Shown here: in pieces, positions 57,382-64,000 of the stretch
How positions within the stretch are numbered: position 1 is the first letter of the stretch
Layout: each line of letters begins with the position of its first letter
Assembly (NCBI RefSeq): GCF_005281835.1
Contig: NZ_RZIS01000002.1
Coordinates: forward strand, 248,001 to 312,000
Reading direction: 5' to 3'
DNA from: Vibrio profundi
GTDB lineage: Bacteria > Pseudomonadota > Gammaproteobacteria > Enterobacterales > Vibrionaceae
Length of the DNA: 64,000 nucleotides
The notes under the pieces: generated by a model
The model's input: only the letters and a program-made list of their open reading frames with translations
Told to the model about the DNA's origin: nothing
The model's database searches: none
Translations under genes and position numbers: made by a program

Positions 57382-57981
57382 CTATGATGATATTTTCGAA
57401 TAAGGCTTTTCTGCGCTTTGAACACCAAACAGTGACACTTTCATTGTAGAGCTCCAATAGTCTGCCTCCCAACCGCCTTTGGTTTTGAGATGAGCGATGA
57501 AGTCGGCCGGTTTGGGGAGTTGCTGCCATACCTGCGGTAGAAACACCGCCCGGCGTTGTTGATCTTCTAATATCACCCCCAGTTTATGCTGAGTTAAATG
57601 ATCAAGCAGTGCGCTTTCATTTTCTACCTCGAAATCAATCGATGGCGAGAGGACCGATACTTCTATTGTCAGTGCGAATAAATGGCTTTCAGGCAAAGGT
57701 GAAAATCGCCTGTCTAAGTGGGTGCTGGAAAAAGCTTTGTCGTAAACCTCGAGTGCCAGAGGTTGATGGGCATCGAGTGAACCTAGGCAGCCTTGCAGCT
57801 TACCTGCAACTTTGAGAGTGACGAAACAAGCGCCTTTAGCACTGAGGGCGAAGTCGTTATTGATCAGTTGATGAGGTTTAGCGATACCATCGTCAAAATA
57901 GTCGCGGATGGCTTGCTCGGCAACGGTGAGTAAGCGCGCCATTTGGGCATCACTGAACCGTTGAGGCGACATAACTGACAT
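57382..57981 (-). CDS. amrA: AmmeMemoRadiSam system protein A (AMMECR1 domain)
   Basis: A 199-residue AMMECR1-domain protein: GACFVTLKVAGKLQGCLGSLDAHQPLA split around the family's conserved G-C-x-G block, DRRFSPLPESHLFALTIEVSVLSP, and the near-C-terminal QHKLGVILEDQQRRAVFLPQVW pattern. It is encoded with a Memo-like protein and, divergently, a radical SAM enzyme. The trio is widespread in bacteria and archaea and its reaction is not established. Its start overlaps the Memo-like gene by 32 bases. Confidence 0.93.
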   Translation of the reverse strand: MSVMSPQRFSDAQMARLLTVAEQAIRDYFDDGIAKPHQLINNDFALSAKGACFVTLKVAGKLQGCLGSLDAHQPLALEVYDKAFSSTHLDRRFSPLPESHLFALTIEVSVLSPSIDFEVENESALLDHLTQHKLGVILEDQQRRAVFLPQVWQQLPKPADFIAHLKTKGGWEADYWSSTMKVSLFGVQSAEKPYSKISS

Positions 57982-58735
57982 AACCTACCACGCTGTCTTT
58001 GTTACCACTAAAGTGCGCTGAATTTTGATATTTCATTTGCTGTAACTGATAGTGACCGCGCTGCATTAAGGCGGACAGAGCATTAATTCCTGTGCAGCCG
58101 CATGCTTGTTGTGGCGTTAATGATGGTGTGTGCGCTTCAATTAATTGGCAGGTTTGGCCATCCACTCTTTGTGCTTCGTCATAGGTGTGGTAGTGGCTTA
58201 AATCGCTACTGATCACCAGTAAAGTATCTTTGTCCCAAATGGGTTCAAGATGATCGGCGAGTGTTTCCGGCTCTATTTTTCCAGTAATAATTGGTATCAG
58301 TGAAAACTCATCGAGACATGACTGTAAAAAAGGAAACTGCACTTCTAGGCTGTGCTCTGGAGCGTGGATTTCATCCGAAATTAAAGCGCTGTCTTGTTCG
58401 AGCAGCGAACCGATAGCCGATTGGTCGAGGGGAATGTCGCCAAGTGGGCTAGAAAATGACTCGACGCTAGGCAGTGCTAATCCAACAAAACCTACATGGT
58501 GACTAGGCCCTACGACAATGACTTTGTTGTAATTACTTTTGCAACTCAGTAGCTGGCGATAAGCGCATGCTGCCGTAAATCCTGAATACACATAGCCAGC
58601 ATGAGGCACAATCATGGCACGGATTGCGTCTATTTGAGAACTTGGTTTATCTAACCAAGGGTTAATTTGGGCACGAATTTTCTCTGGGTTAGCGTCGTAA
58701 AAAGTACCCGCGACGATTGCAGGGCGAGTGTTCAT
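57950..58735 (-). CDS. amrB: AmmeMemoRadiSam system protein B (Memo-like)
   Basis: A 261-residue protein of the MEMO1 family, structurally related to extradiol dioxygenases. Conserved blocks: AGTFYDANPEKI, IVPHAGYVYSGFTAACAY, VVGPSHHVGF, HAPEHSLEVQFPFLQ, VISSDLSHYH and ACGCTGINALSALM. The histidines and the cysteine of the putative metal site are present. Co-transcribed with amrA, which it overlaps; divergent from amrS with 69 bases between. Confidence 0.94.
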   Translation of the reverse strand: MNTRPAIVAGTFYDANPEKIRAQINPWLDKPSSQIDAIRAMIVPHAGYVYSGFTAACAYRQLLSCKSNYNKVIVVGPSHHVGFVGLALPSVESFSSPLGDIPLDQSAIGSLLEQDSALISDEIHAPEHSLEVQFPFLQSCLDEFSLIPIITGKIEPETLADHLEPIWDKDTLLVISSDLSHYHTYDEAQRVDGQTCQLIEAHTPSLTPQQACGCTGINALSALMQRGHYQLQQMKYQNSAHFSGNKDSVVGYVSYVASTVQ

Positions 58736-58804
58736 GATGATCCCACCTTAATGTTCAGCGACTATATTTAGTGTAGAAACGAATTGGCATTTTGGGGGAG
58801 CTTT

Positions 58805-59884
58805 ATGCTGGCCAATCTAGACAAATACCCCACTCAATATTGGCATCAATTAAGCGACGGGCGAGTCGTGTGCGACTTATGCCCCAGACAATGCCATTTA
58901 CGAGACGGGAAGCGAGGGGCGTGTTTTGTGCGGATGGCACATCAGGGCGAAATCGTTCTGACCAGTTATGGCCGTTCAAGTGGCTTCTGCATTGATCCAA
59001 TAGAGAAGAAGCCGTTAAACCACTTTTATCCCGGCAGCTCGGTTTTGTCGTTTGGTACTGCCGGTTGCAATTTAGGGTGTAAATTTTGTCAGAATTGGAG
59101 CATCAGTAAATCTCGGAAAATGGATGCGTTAGGCACCGTTGCGATGCCAGAAAAGATTGCTCAATCCGCAGTTAACCACAACTGCGAAAGTATCGCTTTT
59201 ACCTACAACGATCCGGTGATTTTTCTAGAATACGCGGTCGATACCGCTCAAGCTTGTCGAGAAATTGGAGTCAATTCGGTCGCGGTGAGTGCTGGCTATA
59301 TTTGCGATACACCAAGGCAAGATTTTTATGCCGCAATGGACGCAGTAAATATCGATTTAAAAGGTTTTACGGAGCGCTTTTATCGCAAGCTGTGCAGCGC
59401 ACATTTAGACCCAGTTCTCGACACACTCAAATACATTCATCATGAAACTCAAGTATGGCTAGAGATCACTACTTTGTTGATCCCGGGAGAAAATGACTCC
59501 TCTGAAGAACTGAATTTGATGTGTGGCTGGATTCGAGAAAACTTAGGTTGCGATGTCCCACTTCATTTCAGCGCGTTTCACCCTGATTTCAAAATGCTTG
59601 ATAAGCCAAGGACACCGCTTGGTACGTTGCAGACGGCCAGGAAAATCGCGCTTAAGCATGGCTTGAATTATGTGTATGTCGGTAATGTTCATGATAGTGC
59701 TGGTGATTCGACTTATTGCCCAAATTGTCACGAGTGTGTGATTGAGCGAGATTGGTATCAGCTAGGGAAGTATCACCTTGATCCTAGCGGACATTGCGAG
59801 TTCTGCGGCCATGCGATACATGGAAAGTTTGTTCAGTTTCATCAGGGATTTGGCCGAACGCGTATTCCTGTTCGCGCGATATAG
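58805..59884 (+). CDS. amrS: AmmeMemoRadiSam system radical SAM enzyme
   Basis: A 359-residue radical SAM protein. The iron-sulphur cluster motif is CNLGCKFCQNW (Cx3Cx2C). The N-terminal cysteine-rich VVCDLCPRQCHLRDGKRGAC and the C-terminal CPNCHECVIERDW and CEFCGHAI motifs could hold further metal sites. It resembles pyruvate formate-lyase activase-like enzymes but has no glycyl-radical partner nearby. ATG 58805 follows GGGGGAG; a TTG at 58784 is less likely. Confidence 0.94.
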   Translation: MLANLDKYPTQYWHQLSDGRVVCDLCPRQCHLRDGKRGACFVRMAHQGEIVLTSYGRSSGFCIDPIEKKPLNHFYPGSSVLSFGTAGCNLGCKFCQNWSISKSRKMDALGTVAMPEKIAQSAVNHNCESIAFTYNDPVIFLEYAVDTAQACREIGVNSVAVSAGYICDTPRQDFYAAMDAVNIDLKGFTERFYRKLCSAHLDPVLDTLKYIHHETQVWLEITTLLIPGENDSSEELNLMCGWIRENLGCDVPLHFSAFHPDFKMLDKPRTPLGTLQTARKIALKHGLNYVYVGNVHDSAGDSTYCPNCHECVIERDWYQLGKYHLDPSGHCEFCGHAIHGKFVQFHQGFGRTRIPVRAI

Positions 59885-60019
59885 TAGTGAGGCATGTCAT
59901 AATAAATAGAGTTAAAGCACTACTTTTATTTAACAATTGATTTACATCATGATGAGTGGTGACGTGCTAGGGTATTTTGGCGTTCCGATAAATAGGTATA
60001 AATAACGTTAAGGAACGGC

Positions 60020-60397
60020 ATGTATTTACTGCTATTAAAATCTCATCTCGCGCTCATTTTACTCAGCTTCTTAAGCTTTCTCTTACGAACGGGATGGGGG
60101 TATAAACAATCCCCTTGGTTGGCGAATAAGCTCGCATTTACCGCCCATAAAGTGATCACACTTGGTATGTTAGTGTCAGCACTAGCGCTTTGTTTTATGA
60201 TCAGCCAATACCCATTTTCAGACGCTTGGCTAACGGAAAAGTTAGTGCTGCTAGGTGTGTATGTGGCATTTGCCATGCTGGCGTTTAAACCGAACTTGTC
60301 ACCGAAAGTTCGCTCAGTATTTGCTTCGCTAACGTGCGTTGTGTTCGTCATGATCGCGTATATTGCCAAATCGCACATGCCAATTTTTTTAAGTTAG
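60020..60397 (+). CDS. SirB2-family small membrane protein
   Basis: A 125-residue protein with four hydrophobic helices (about 3-22, 42-62, 75-92, 102-120). The N-terminal LLKSHLALILLSFLSFLLR is the SirB2-family signature. The function of SirB2 proteins is unsettled. AAGGA lies five bases before the ATG. Ends at a terminator at 60414-60438. Confidence 0.85.
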   Translation: MYLLLLKSHLALILLSFLSFLLRTGWGYKQSPWLANKLAFTAHKVITLGMLVSALALCFMISQYPFSDAWLTEKLVLLGVYVAFAMLAFKPNLSPKVRSVFASLTCVVFVMIAYIAKSHMPIFLS

Positions 60398-60413
60398 ATC
60401 TGAATTGGAATGA

Positions 60414-60438
60414 ACGGCTCCATTGAGAGCCGTTTTTG
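60414..60438 (+). terminator. Terminator after the SirB2-like gene
   Basis: ACGGCTC / GAGCCGT stem with a six-base loop followed by a run of five T. Confidence 0.88.
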
Positions 60439-60471
60439 TTTGGTTAACGATTTACCCTGCGAGGCGCTTGT

Positions 60472-60880
60472 TTAGTCGAATAACTGTTTCTGAAGAATGT
60501 AGTCGGAGAGTGTGTCCGCGATTACATTATGTTCTGTTTCCGTAGGGTGCTATAAACACCCTTCTAAACTGGTGGTAAGGGTGACAACGTTGATTGTCGA
60601 AAGGTCGTTCTGTTTCAGTTGAGTTTGTACGTCTTCCAGTCCTGGTAATAACGCATTATTTGGCTATACATAGTTGCCAATAGAAACAACAGGGACCTCT
60701 CCATAGCGCTGGCGAAGCTTGGTCAACAGGTTGTGCTCCTGTCGTGTTTGAAGGCCGTTAAGTCTGCCCATTTCTCGCGTGGTTGAATGTTCGTACTAAA
60801 ATCGTTCGTTCCAAGTTCAATCACAATTTCTCGATGAGATTCTAGGTGGTTGTGTAATAAATGATCGAATCATCACTTTT
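60472..60880 (-). pseudogene. Decayed SGNH/GDSL (carbohydrate esterase-like) hydrolase
   Basis: Reading the minus strand gives EIVIELGTNDFSTNIQPREK, then a frameshift and stop, then LLTKLRQRYGEVPVVSIGNY, a TAG stop, GLEDVQTQLKQ, TTSLEGCL, another stop in place of the expected tryptophan, then HPTETEHNVIADTLSDYIL and a TAA at 60472. The GTNDFS block and the GC-x-HPTxxxH block are those of SGNH esterases of the CE2 kind. At least one frameshift and two in-frame stops mean no full protein is made. The 5' part, including the catalytic serine block, is missing. Confidence 0.75.
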
Positions 60881-61047
60881 GAGAATGATTGAAAGGTGAG
60901 TCTGTGATCTGGGGTTGCTTCTTACTTTGAAATTTTCGATAAAGCCTTAACAAGATCTCGTAATCATTATTGTGTATTAGGTTAATAGTTTTTCACGTTG
61001 ATATCGTCAATTTTGTTTTTAAATATAGTCAGTTAGGTGGGAAAGGA

Positions 61048-62055
61048 ATGCGTAGACTCGGTGGTTATTTACTGATTTCAACATCGATGGTGTTGTCATC
61101 AAATGCATCGGCATACGATTTAAGCATGGAAGTGTTTGAAGACGAACAGATGGCAATGCTCAAATCAGCGGAAACAAGCTCAGATCCGACATTATTAATG
61201 CAAGCGGGTGAGCTCCTTATTAATGAAGCCATGATGCAAGAGAACGCCGATCATGGGCTTTCATATCTGAAGAAAGTGGGCGAGACCGGTAATTTGGAAG
61301 CGATGTTGTATGTGGCCGATTATTACTACAGTGACGAGCAGTATGGGAAGTCTCTTGCTTGGTACCACAAAGCAGAGCCGAGTAAAGACCCATATACGCT
61401 GTACAGTTTAGGGGTTATGTACTTTGATGGCGAAGGCACAGAGGTCGATTATAAGAAAGGGAACCAATACTACCGTGCTGCTGCGGAAGCTGGGTATTCT
61501 GACGCTATGTATCAACTGGGCTTTTCGTATAACGATGGGCTAGGGGTTAAGCAAGATTTGAAAAAGGCGCTGTATTGGTTAGAAAAATCGGCGGAGCTTG
61601 GTGATGCGAGTGGTATGTATAACACCGGAGTGGCGTACTTAAATGGTGAAGGCGTTGCCATTGATTGTGCGACGGCTATTAAGTGGTTCACTCAGGCGAT
61701 TGAAACCGATGAGCATGCCCGTTCCTACGCGAAAATGGGGGATATTTATTATTACCCGAAGTACAAAAAATCATGCGGCTTAAAAAAGACAGATTACAAG
61801 AAATCTCTTCCGTACTTCACAGAAGCGGCTAACCTAGGTGATTCTTACAGCCAATATATGGTGGGTTATTCTTATCGAAATGGTCACGGAACATGGAGTG
61901 ATTTCACGAAAGCGTTAGCTTGGTTTGAGGTCGCAGAAGAGTATGGTGATCCAGATGCGGCAAAAGAGATTGAAGACGTAAAACGTTATATGTCGACGGA
62001 GCAAATCGCTGAAGCGAATACGCTAAAAGATAAACTTCTCGAAGAAATTTGGTAG
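61048..62055 (+). CDS. Exported Sel1-repeat protein
   Basis: A 335-residue protein with a signal peptide (MRRLGGYLLISTSMVLSSNASA, a 22-residue leader). It is built of Sel1-like helical repeats (LGVMYFDGEGTEVDYKKG, LGFSYNDGLGVKQDLKKA, TGVAYLNGEGVAIDCATA, VGYSYRNGHGTWSDFTKA). Such solenoids mediate protein-protein contacts in the periplasm or at the envelope. The start at 61048 leaves the signal peptide intact; the frame extends upstream to 60970 but that start would bury it. Ends at a strong terminator. Confidence 0.85.
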   Translation: MRRLGGYLLISTSMVLSSNASAYDLSMEVFEDEQMAMLKSAETSSDPTLLMQAGELLINEAMMQENADHGLSYLKKVGETGNLEAMLYVADYYYSDEQYGKSLAWYHKAEPSKDPYTLYSLGVMYFDGEGTEVDYKKGNQYYRAAAEAGYSDAMYQLGFSYNDGLGVKQDLKKALYWLEKSAELGDASGMYNTGVAYLNGEGVAIDCATAIKWFTQAIETDEHARSYAKMGDIYYYPKYKKSCGLKKTDYKKSLPYFTEAANLGDSYSQYMVGYSYRNGHGTWSDFTKALAWFEVAEEYGDPDAAKEIEDVKRYMSTEQIAEANTLKDKLLEEIW

Positions 62056-62064
62056 TAAAATACA

Positions 62065-62092
62065 TAAAGGAGCGTCATTCGCTCCTTTTTTA
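62065..62092 (+). terminator. Terminator after the Sel1-repeat gene
   Basis: AAGGAGCG / CGCTCCTT stem with a TCATT loop and six following T. Confidence 0.9.
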
Positions 62093-62153
62093 ATTTGAGG
62101 ACTAATACCGAAATTAAACCGGTAGATGCCTAGCTTTGTAAGGGTTCCGTTTA

Positions 62154-63260
62154 CTAATCTGAACGACCGCGGCCTAGTATCGTCCATTGCCCAACGACTT
62201 TGCCCTTTCGAACGGCATGCAAAGTATTGAAGTTGGTGAGAGTGGTGTCGCAATGGCTTGGAATGAGAGTAACTTGCTGGCCAAGGGTGAGTTCGCGTTG
62301 CCCTTCCAATAGGTGAAGGATGCCGTGTTCGTCACCCCCCGTTTGGTAGCGAATGGAATCACATGCATCAACAGTTGGCATTCCTAAATCGATAGACAGG
62401 CACTTCATACCAGCATCGACCACTGCTCGATTAGCTTTCGGGTGGCTGATCACTGTACTAATCACTTTTAGGGCTGGGCCGAACTGTTGGTTAATTTGCT
62501 GGTGGTTTTCGTCGCCAATCGCTTGGTAAGCGGCATCCATAAACACATAAGAACCTGCTTGGATTTCACTGTAACTTAGATCTTGGTATGCCGCGTAGGT
62601 GCCTGTGCCGCCGCCACTTATCACTGCTGGAGCTAACCCTCTAGGTGTTAAGTCCGAGTCAATAAATTTGAATAATTCAATGACGGCGCTTTTCGCTTGC
62701 TGGTTTCGCTCGTCGTAACCTTTTACGTGTTGTAAGTGGCCACTATAAGCTTGAACTCCAGCGTAGCTAACACCTTGGGTGGCATTGATTAACTCGATTA
62801 ATTGAATAAGTTCGTCGCCCACTTCTACACCACAGCGGTTTTGTCCGCTTTCTACTTCGATCATTAGTTGAATGGTTAAACCAGCTTTTAAGGCTGCTTT
62901 ACTGATCTCAGTAACGTGATAGCTATGATCGATCACTTGAATAAATTGGCAGTCAGGATAGTCCTGATGAAGCTTGATCAAACGTTGAATTTTAGCCGCG
63001 CCTGCAATGGGGGTAGTGATCAGAATATCTTTGATGCCACCTTCGGCCATTACTTCGGTTTCACCCAGCTTAGCGGTACAAATGCCTTGTGCGCCAGCGT
63101 CAATTTGCATTTGAGCGATGGCCGGGATCTTGTGAGCTTTAGTATGTGGGCGAAGCGTTAAGCCTAATGAGTCGATACGTTTTTGCATTTCTTGAAGGTT
63201 AGACTCCAAGATATCAAGATCGACAATAAGTGCCGGAGTGTCTAGTTGAGCGATGTCCAT
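62154..63260 (-). CDS. DSD1-family PLP enzyme (D-serine dehydratase/D-threonine aldolase-like)
   Basis: A 368-residue enzyme with an alanine-racemase-like N-terminal TIM barrel. The PLP lysine block RPHTKAHK is at residues 37-44, then GICTAKLGETEVM, MIEVESGQNRCGV and ISGGGTGTY. The C-terminal domain has the zinc-binding PSHCDTT. It acts on D-amino acids such as D-serine, D-threonine or D-threo-hydroxyaspartate; the specificity cannot be read. It is monocistronic between a Sel1-repeat gene and alkB. Confidence 0.9.
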   Translation of the reverse strand: MDIAQLDTPALIVDLDILESNLQEMQKRIDSLGLTLRPHTKAHKIPAIAQMQIDAGAQGICTAKLGETEVMAEGGIKDILITTPIAGAAKIQRLIKLHQDYPDCQFIQVIDHSYHVTEISKAALKAGLTIQLMIEVESGQNRCGVEVGDELIQLIELINATQGVSYAGVQAYSGHLQHVKGYDERNQQAKSAVIELFKFIDSDLTPRGLAPAVISGGGTGTYAAYQDLSYSEIQAGSYVFMDAAYQAIGDENHQQINQQFGPALKVISTVISHPKANRAVVDAGMKCLSIDLGMPTVDACDSIRYQTGGDEHGILHLLEGQRELTLGQQVTLIPSHCDTTLTNFNTLHAVRKGKVVGQWTILGRGRSD

Positions 63261-63402
63261 AACTGACCTTGTTATTCGTTATAATTTAGGTTGCTCAATG
63301 TAACAGATTGAAAAGTCGCGGAAAGCGTAGAATGTTAAAAGGCGGTTATTTTTGATTTTGCGTTCCTTTATTTTGAACGCTTGATTGCAGACCGTGATTC
63401 AA

Positions 63403-63993
63403 TTAATTGACGATATTTCGGAAGGTTAAATTGATCCGAGGTGATTTTTTTAGCTTGGTTTTAGGAACGGTATGCTGCCAGTATTTTTGCGTATCGCCAG
63501 CCATGATCAATAGGCTGCCTGAAGTGAGCTCAAAAGTATGCTTTTGCTTGGTAACTCTATGTTTGAGGTGAAATTTACGCGTTTCCCCAAAACTGATTGA
63601 TGCAATGACAGGTTGAGCCCCCAATTCGGGTTCGTTATCGCTATGCCAGCCATTTGAATCATTGCCATCTCGATATAAATTGCACAGTACGGAGTTGAAT
63701 TCAGTGTGCGCCGCTTGCTCGCAGCGCTGCCTGAGCGTCTGCAAAATCGTTAACCAAGGCTTAGGTTGCATGAGCAAATTTGAGTAGCGATAGGCCTTAT
63801 CACCATACCAAGCCTGCAATCGAGGAATTGGCATGGTTTTACCAAAGATCGTAATTTCGTCACTTTGCCACTCTATTTGATGATAAAGAGCGTCAAATAG
63901 TTGCTGAGATTGCTGCTCGTCAAAGAAGTGGGGCGCCCAAAAAACGTTGCCGTTTTCTAGCTCATGCCATTGATTCGGTTCTAATAAAGACAT
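63403..63993 (-). CDS. alkB: AlkB-like 2-oxoglutarate/iron-dependent DNA repair dioxygenase
   Basis: A 196-residue dioxygenase that removes methyl groups from N1-methyladenine and N3-methylcytosine. The iron ligands are in GWHSDNEPELG (HxD) and the distal histidine in YWQHTVPK; the 2-oxoglutarate arginines are in RINLTFRN. The length and the NSVLCNLYRDGNDSNGW block resemble the AlkB2/3-like bacterial branch rather than E. coli AlkB itself. Complete; the start is 7 bases from the window end, so its promoter is outside. Confidence 0.93.
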   Translation of the reverse strand: MSLLEPNQWHELENGNVFWAPHFFDEQQSQQLFDALYHQIEWQSDEITIFGKTMPIPRLQAWYGDKAYRYSNLLMQPKPWLTILQTLRQRCEQAAHTEFNSVLCNLYRDGNDSNGWHSDNEPELGAQPVIASISFGETRKFHLKHRVTKQKHTFELTSGSLLIMAGDTQKYWQHTVPKTKLKKSPRINLTFRNIVN

Positions 63994-64000
63994 TATTCGT

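Noticed and set aside
1..64000. Mobile elements, phage or CRISPR
   Set aside because: No transposase, integrase, spaced repeats or tRNA-flanked island was seen; the accessory stretch 34-49 kb shows ordinary coding without such marks.

Overview
The window reads as part of a Vibrio genome, most likely the smaller chromosome. The gene order chemosensory cluster - lap genes - two-component pair - pdxH - vqmA/vqmR - putR/putA/putP is, as I remember it, that of the VCA1071-VCA1095 end of V. cholerae chromosome 2. The VqmA operator and a VqmR-sized RNA are also genus-typical. No tRNA, rRNA, insertion sequence, integrase or CRISPR array was seen. Species cannot be fixed by reading alone.

Layout. (1) 1-11252: a chemosensory operon of the Vibrio cluster III type: cheA (3' part), two cheW, a soluble receptor with six tandem PAS modules, cheR, cheD, cheB, a short membrane receptor-like protein, a STAS protein and a REC-PP2C-HATPase regulator. 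The last two look like a partner-switch output. (2) 11414-13084: a FapA/DUF342 protein. (3) 13163-19321 (minus): lapC-lapG-lapD-lapB, the c-di-GMP-controlled adhesin retention and secretion module, without its adhesin. (4) 19438-22648 (minus): a DctB-like kinase and a DctD-like regulator with a degenerate AAA+ domain. (5) 22673-24463: pdxH, then the vqmA/vqmR quorum-sensing locus with its operator. (6) 24488-27542 (minus): two paralogous exported coiled-coil/PEGA proteins, one carrying a sulfatase-modifying-factor domain. (7) 27968-34447: proline catabolism, with PutA split into two polypeptides.

(8) 34459-49469: an accessory stretch of small secreted and membrane proteins, OsmC, Ada, EamA and GNAT proteins, AraC and LysR regulators, a transglutaminase-like protein, an SDR, TerC and an azoreductase. 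It holds a glycine-riboswitch-like relic followed by a 35-codon ORF, and a duplicated terminator segment. (9) 49558-56080: a melibiose locus (melR divergent from melA-melB) extended by a large secreted glycosidase-like protein of unclear family. (10) 56275-64000: a SnoaL-like protein, a RidA gene remnant, a 50-residue protein, the AmmeMemoRadiSam trio, SirB2, a decayed SGNH esterase, a Sel1-repeat protein, a DSD1-like PLP enzyme and AlkB.

How the genes work together. Several blocks concern attachment and biofilm decisions: the chemosensory/STAS/PP2C array, the Lap system and VqmA-VqmR. The put and mel blocks are self-contained catabolic units with dedicated AraC-family regulators. The least described items are the split PutA C-terminal domain, the GAFTGA-less regulator, the riboswitch-like relic with its short ORF, the secreted enzyme downstream of melB, and the AmmeMemoRadiSam trio.
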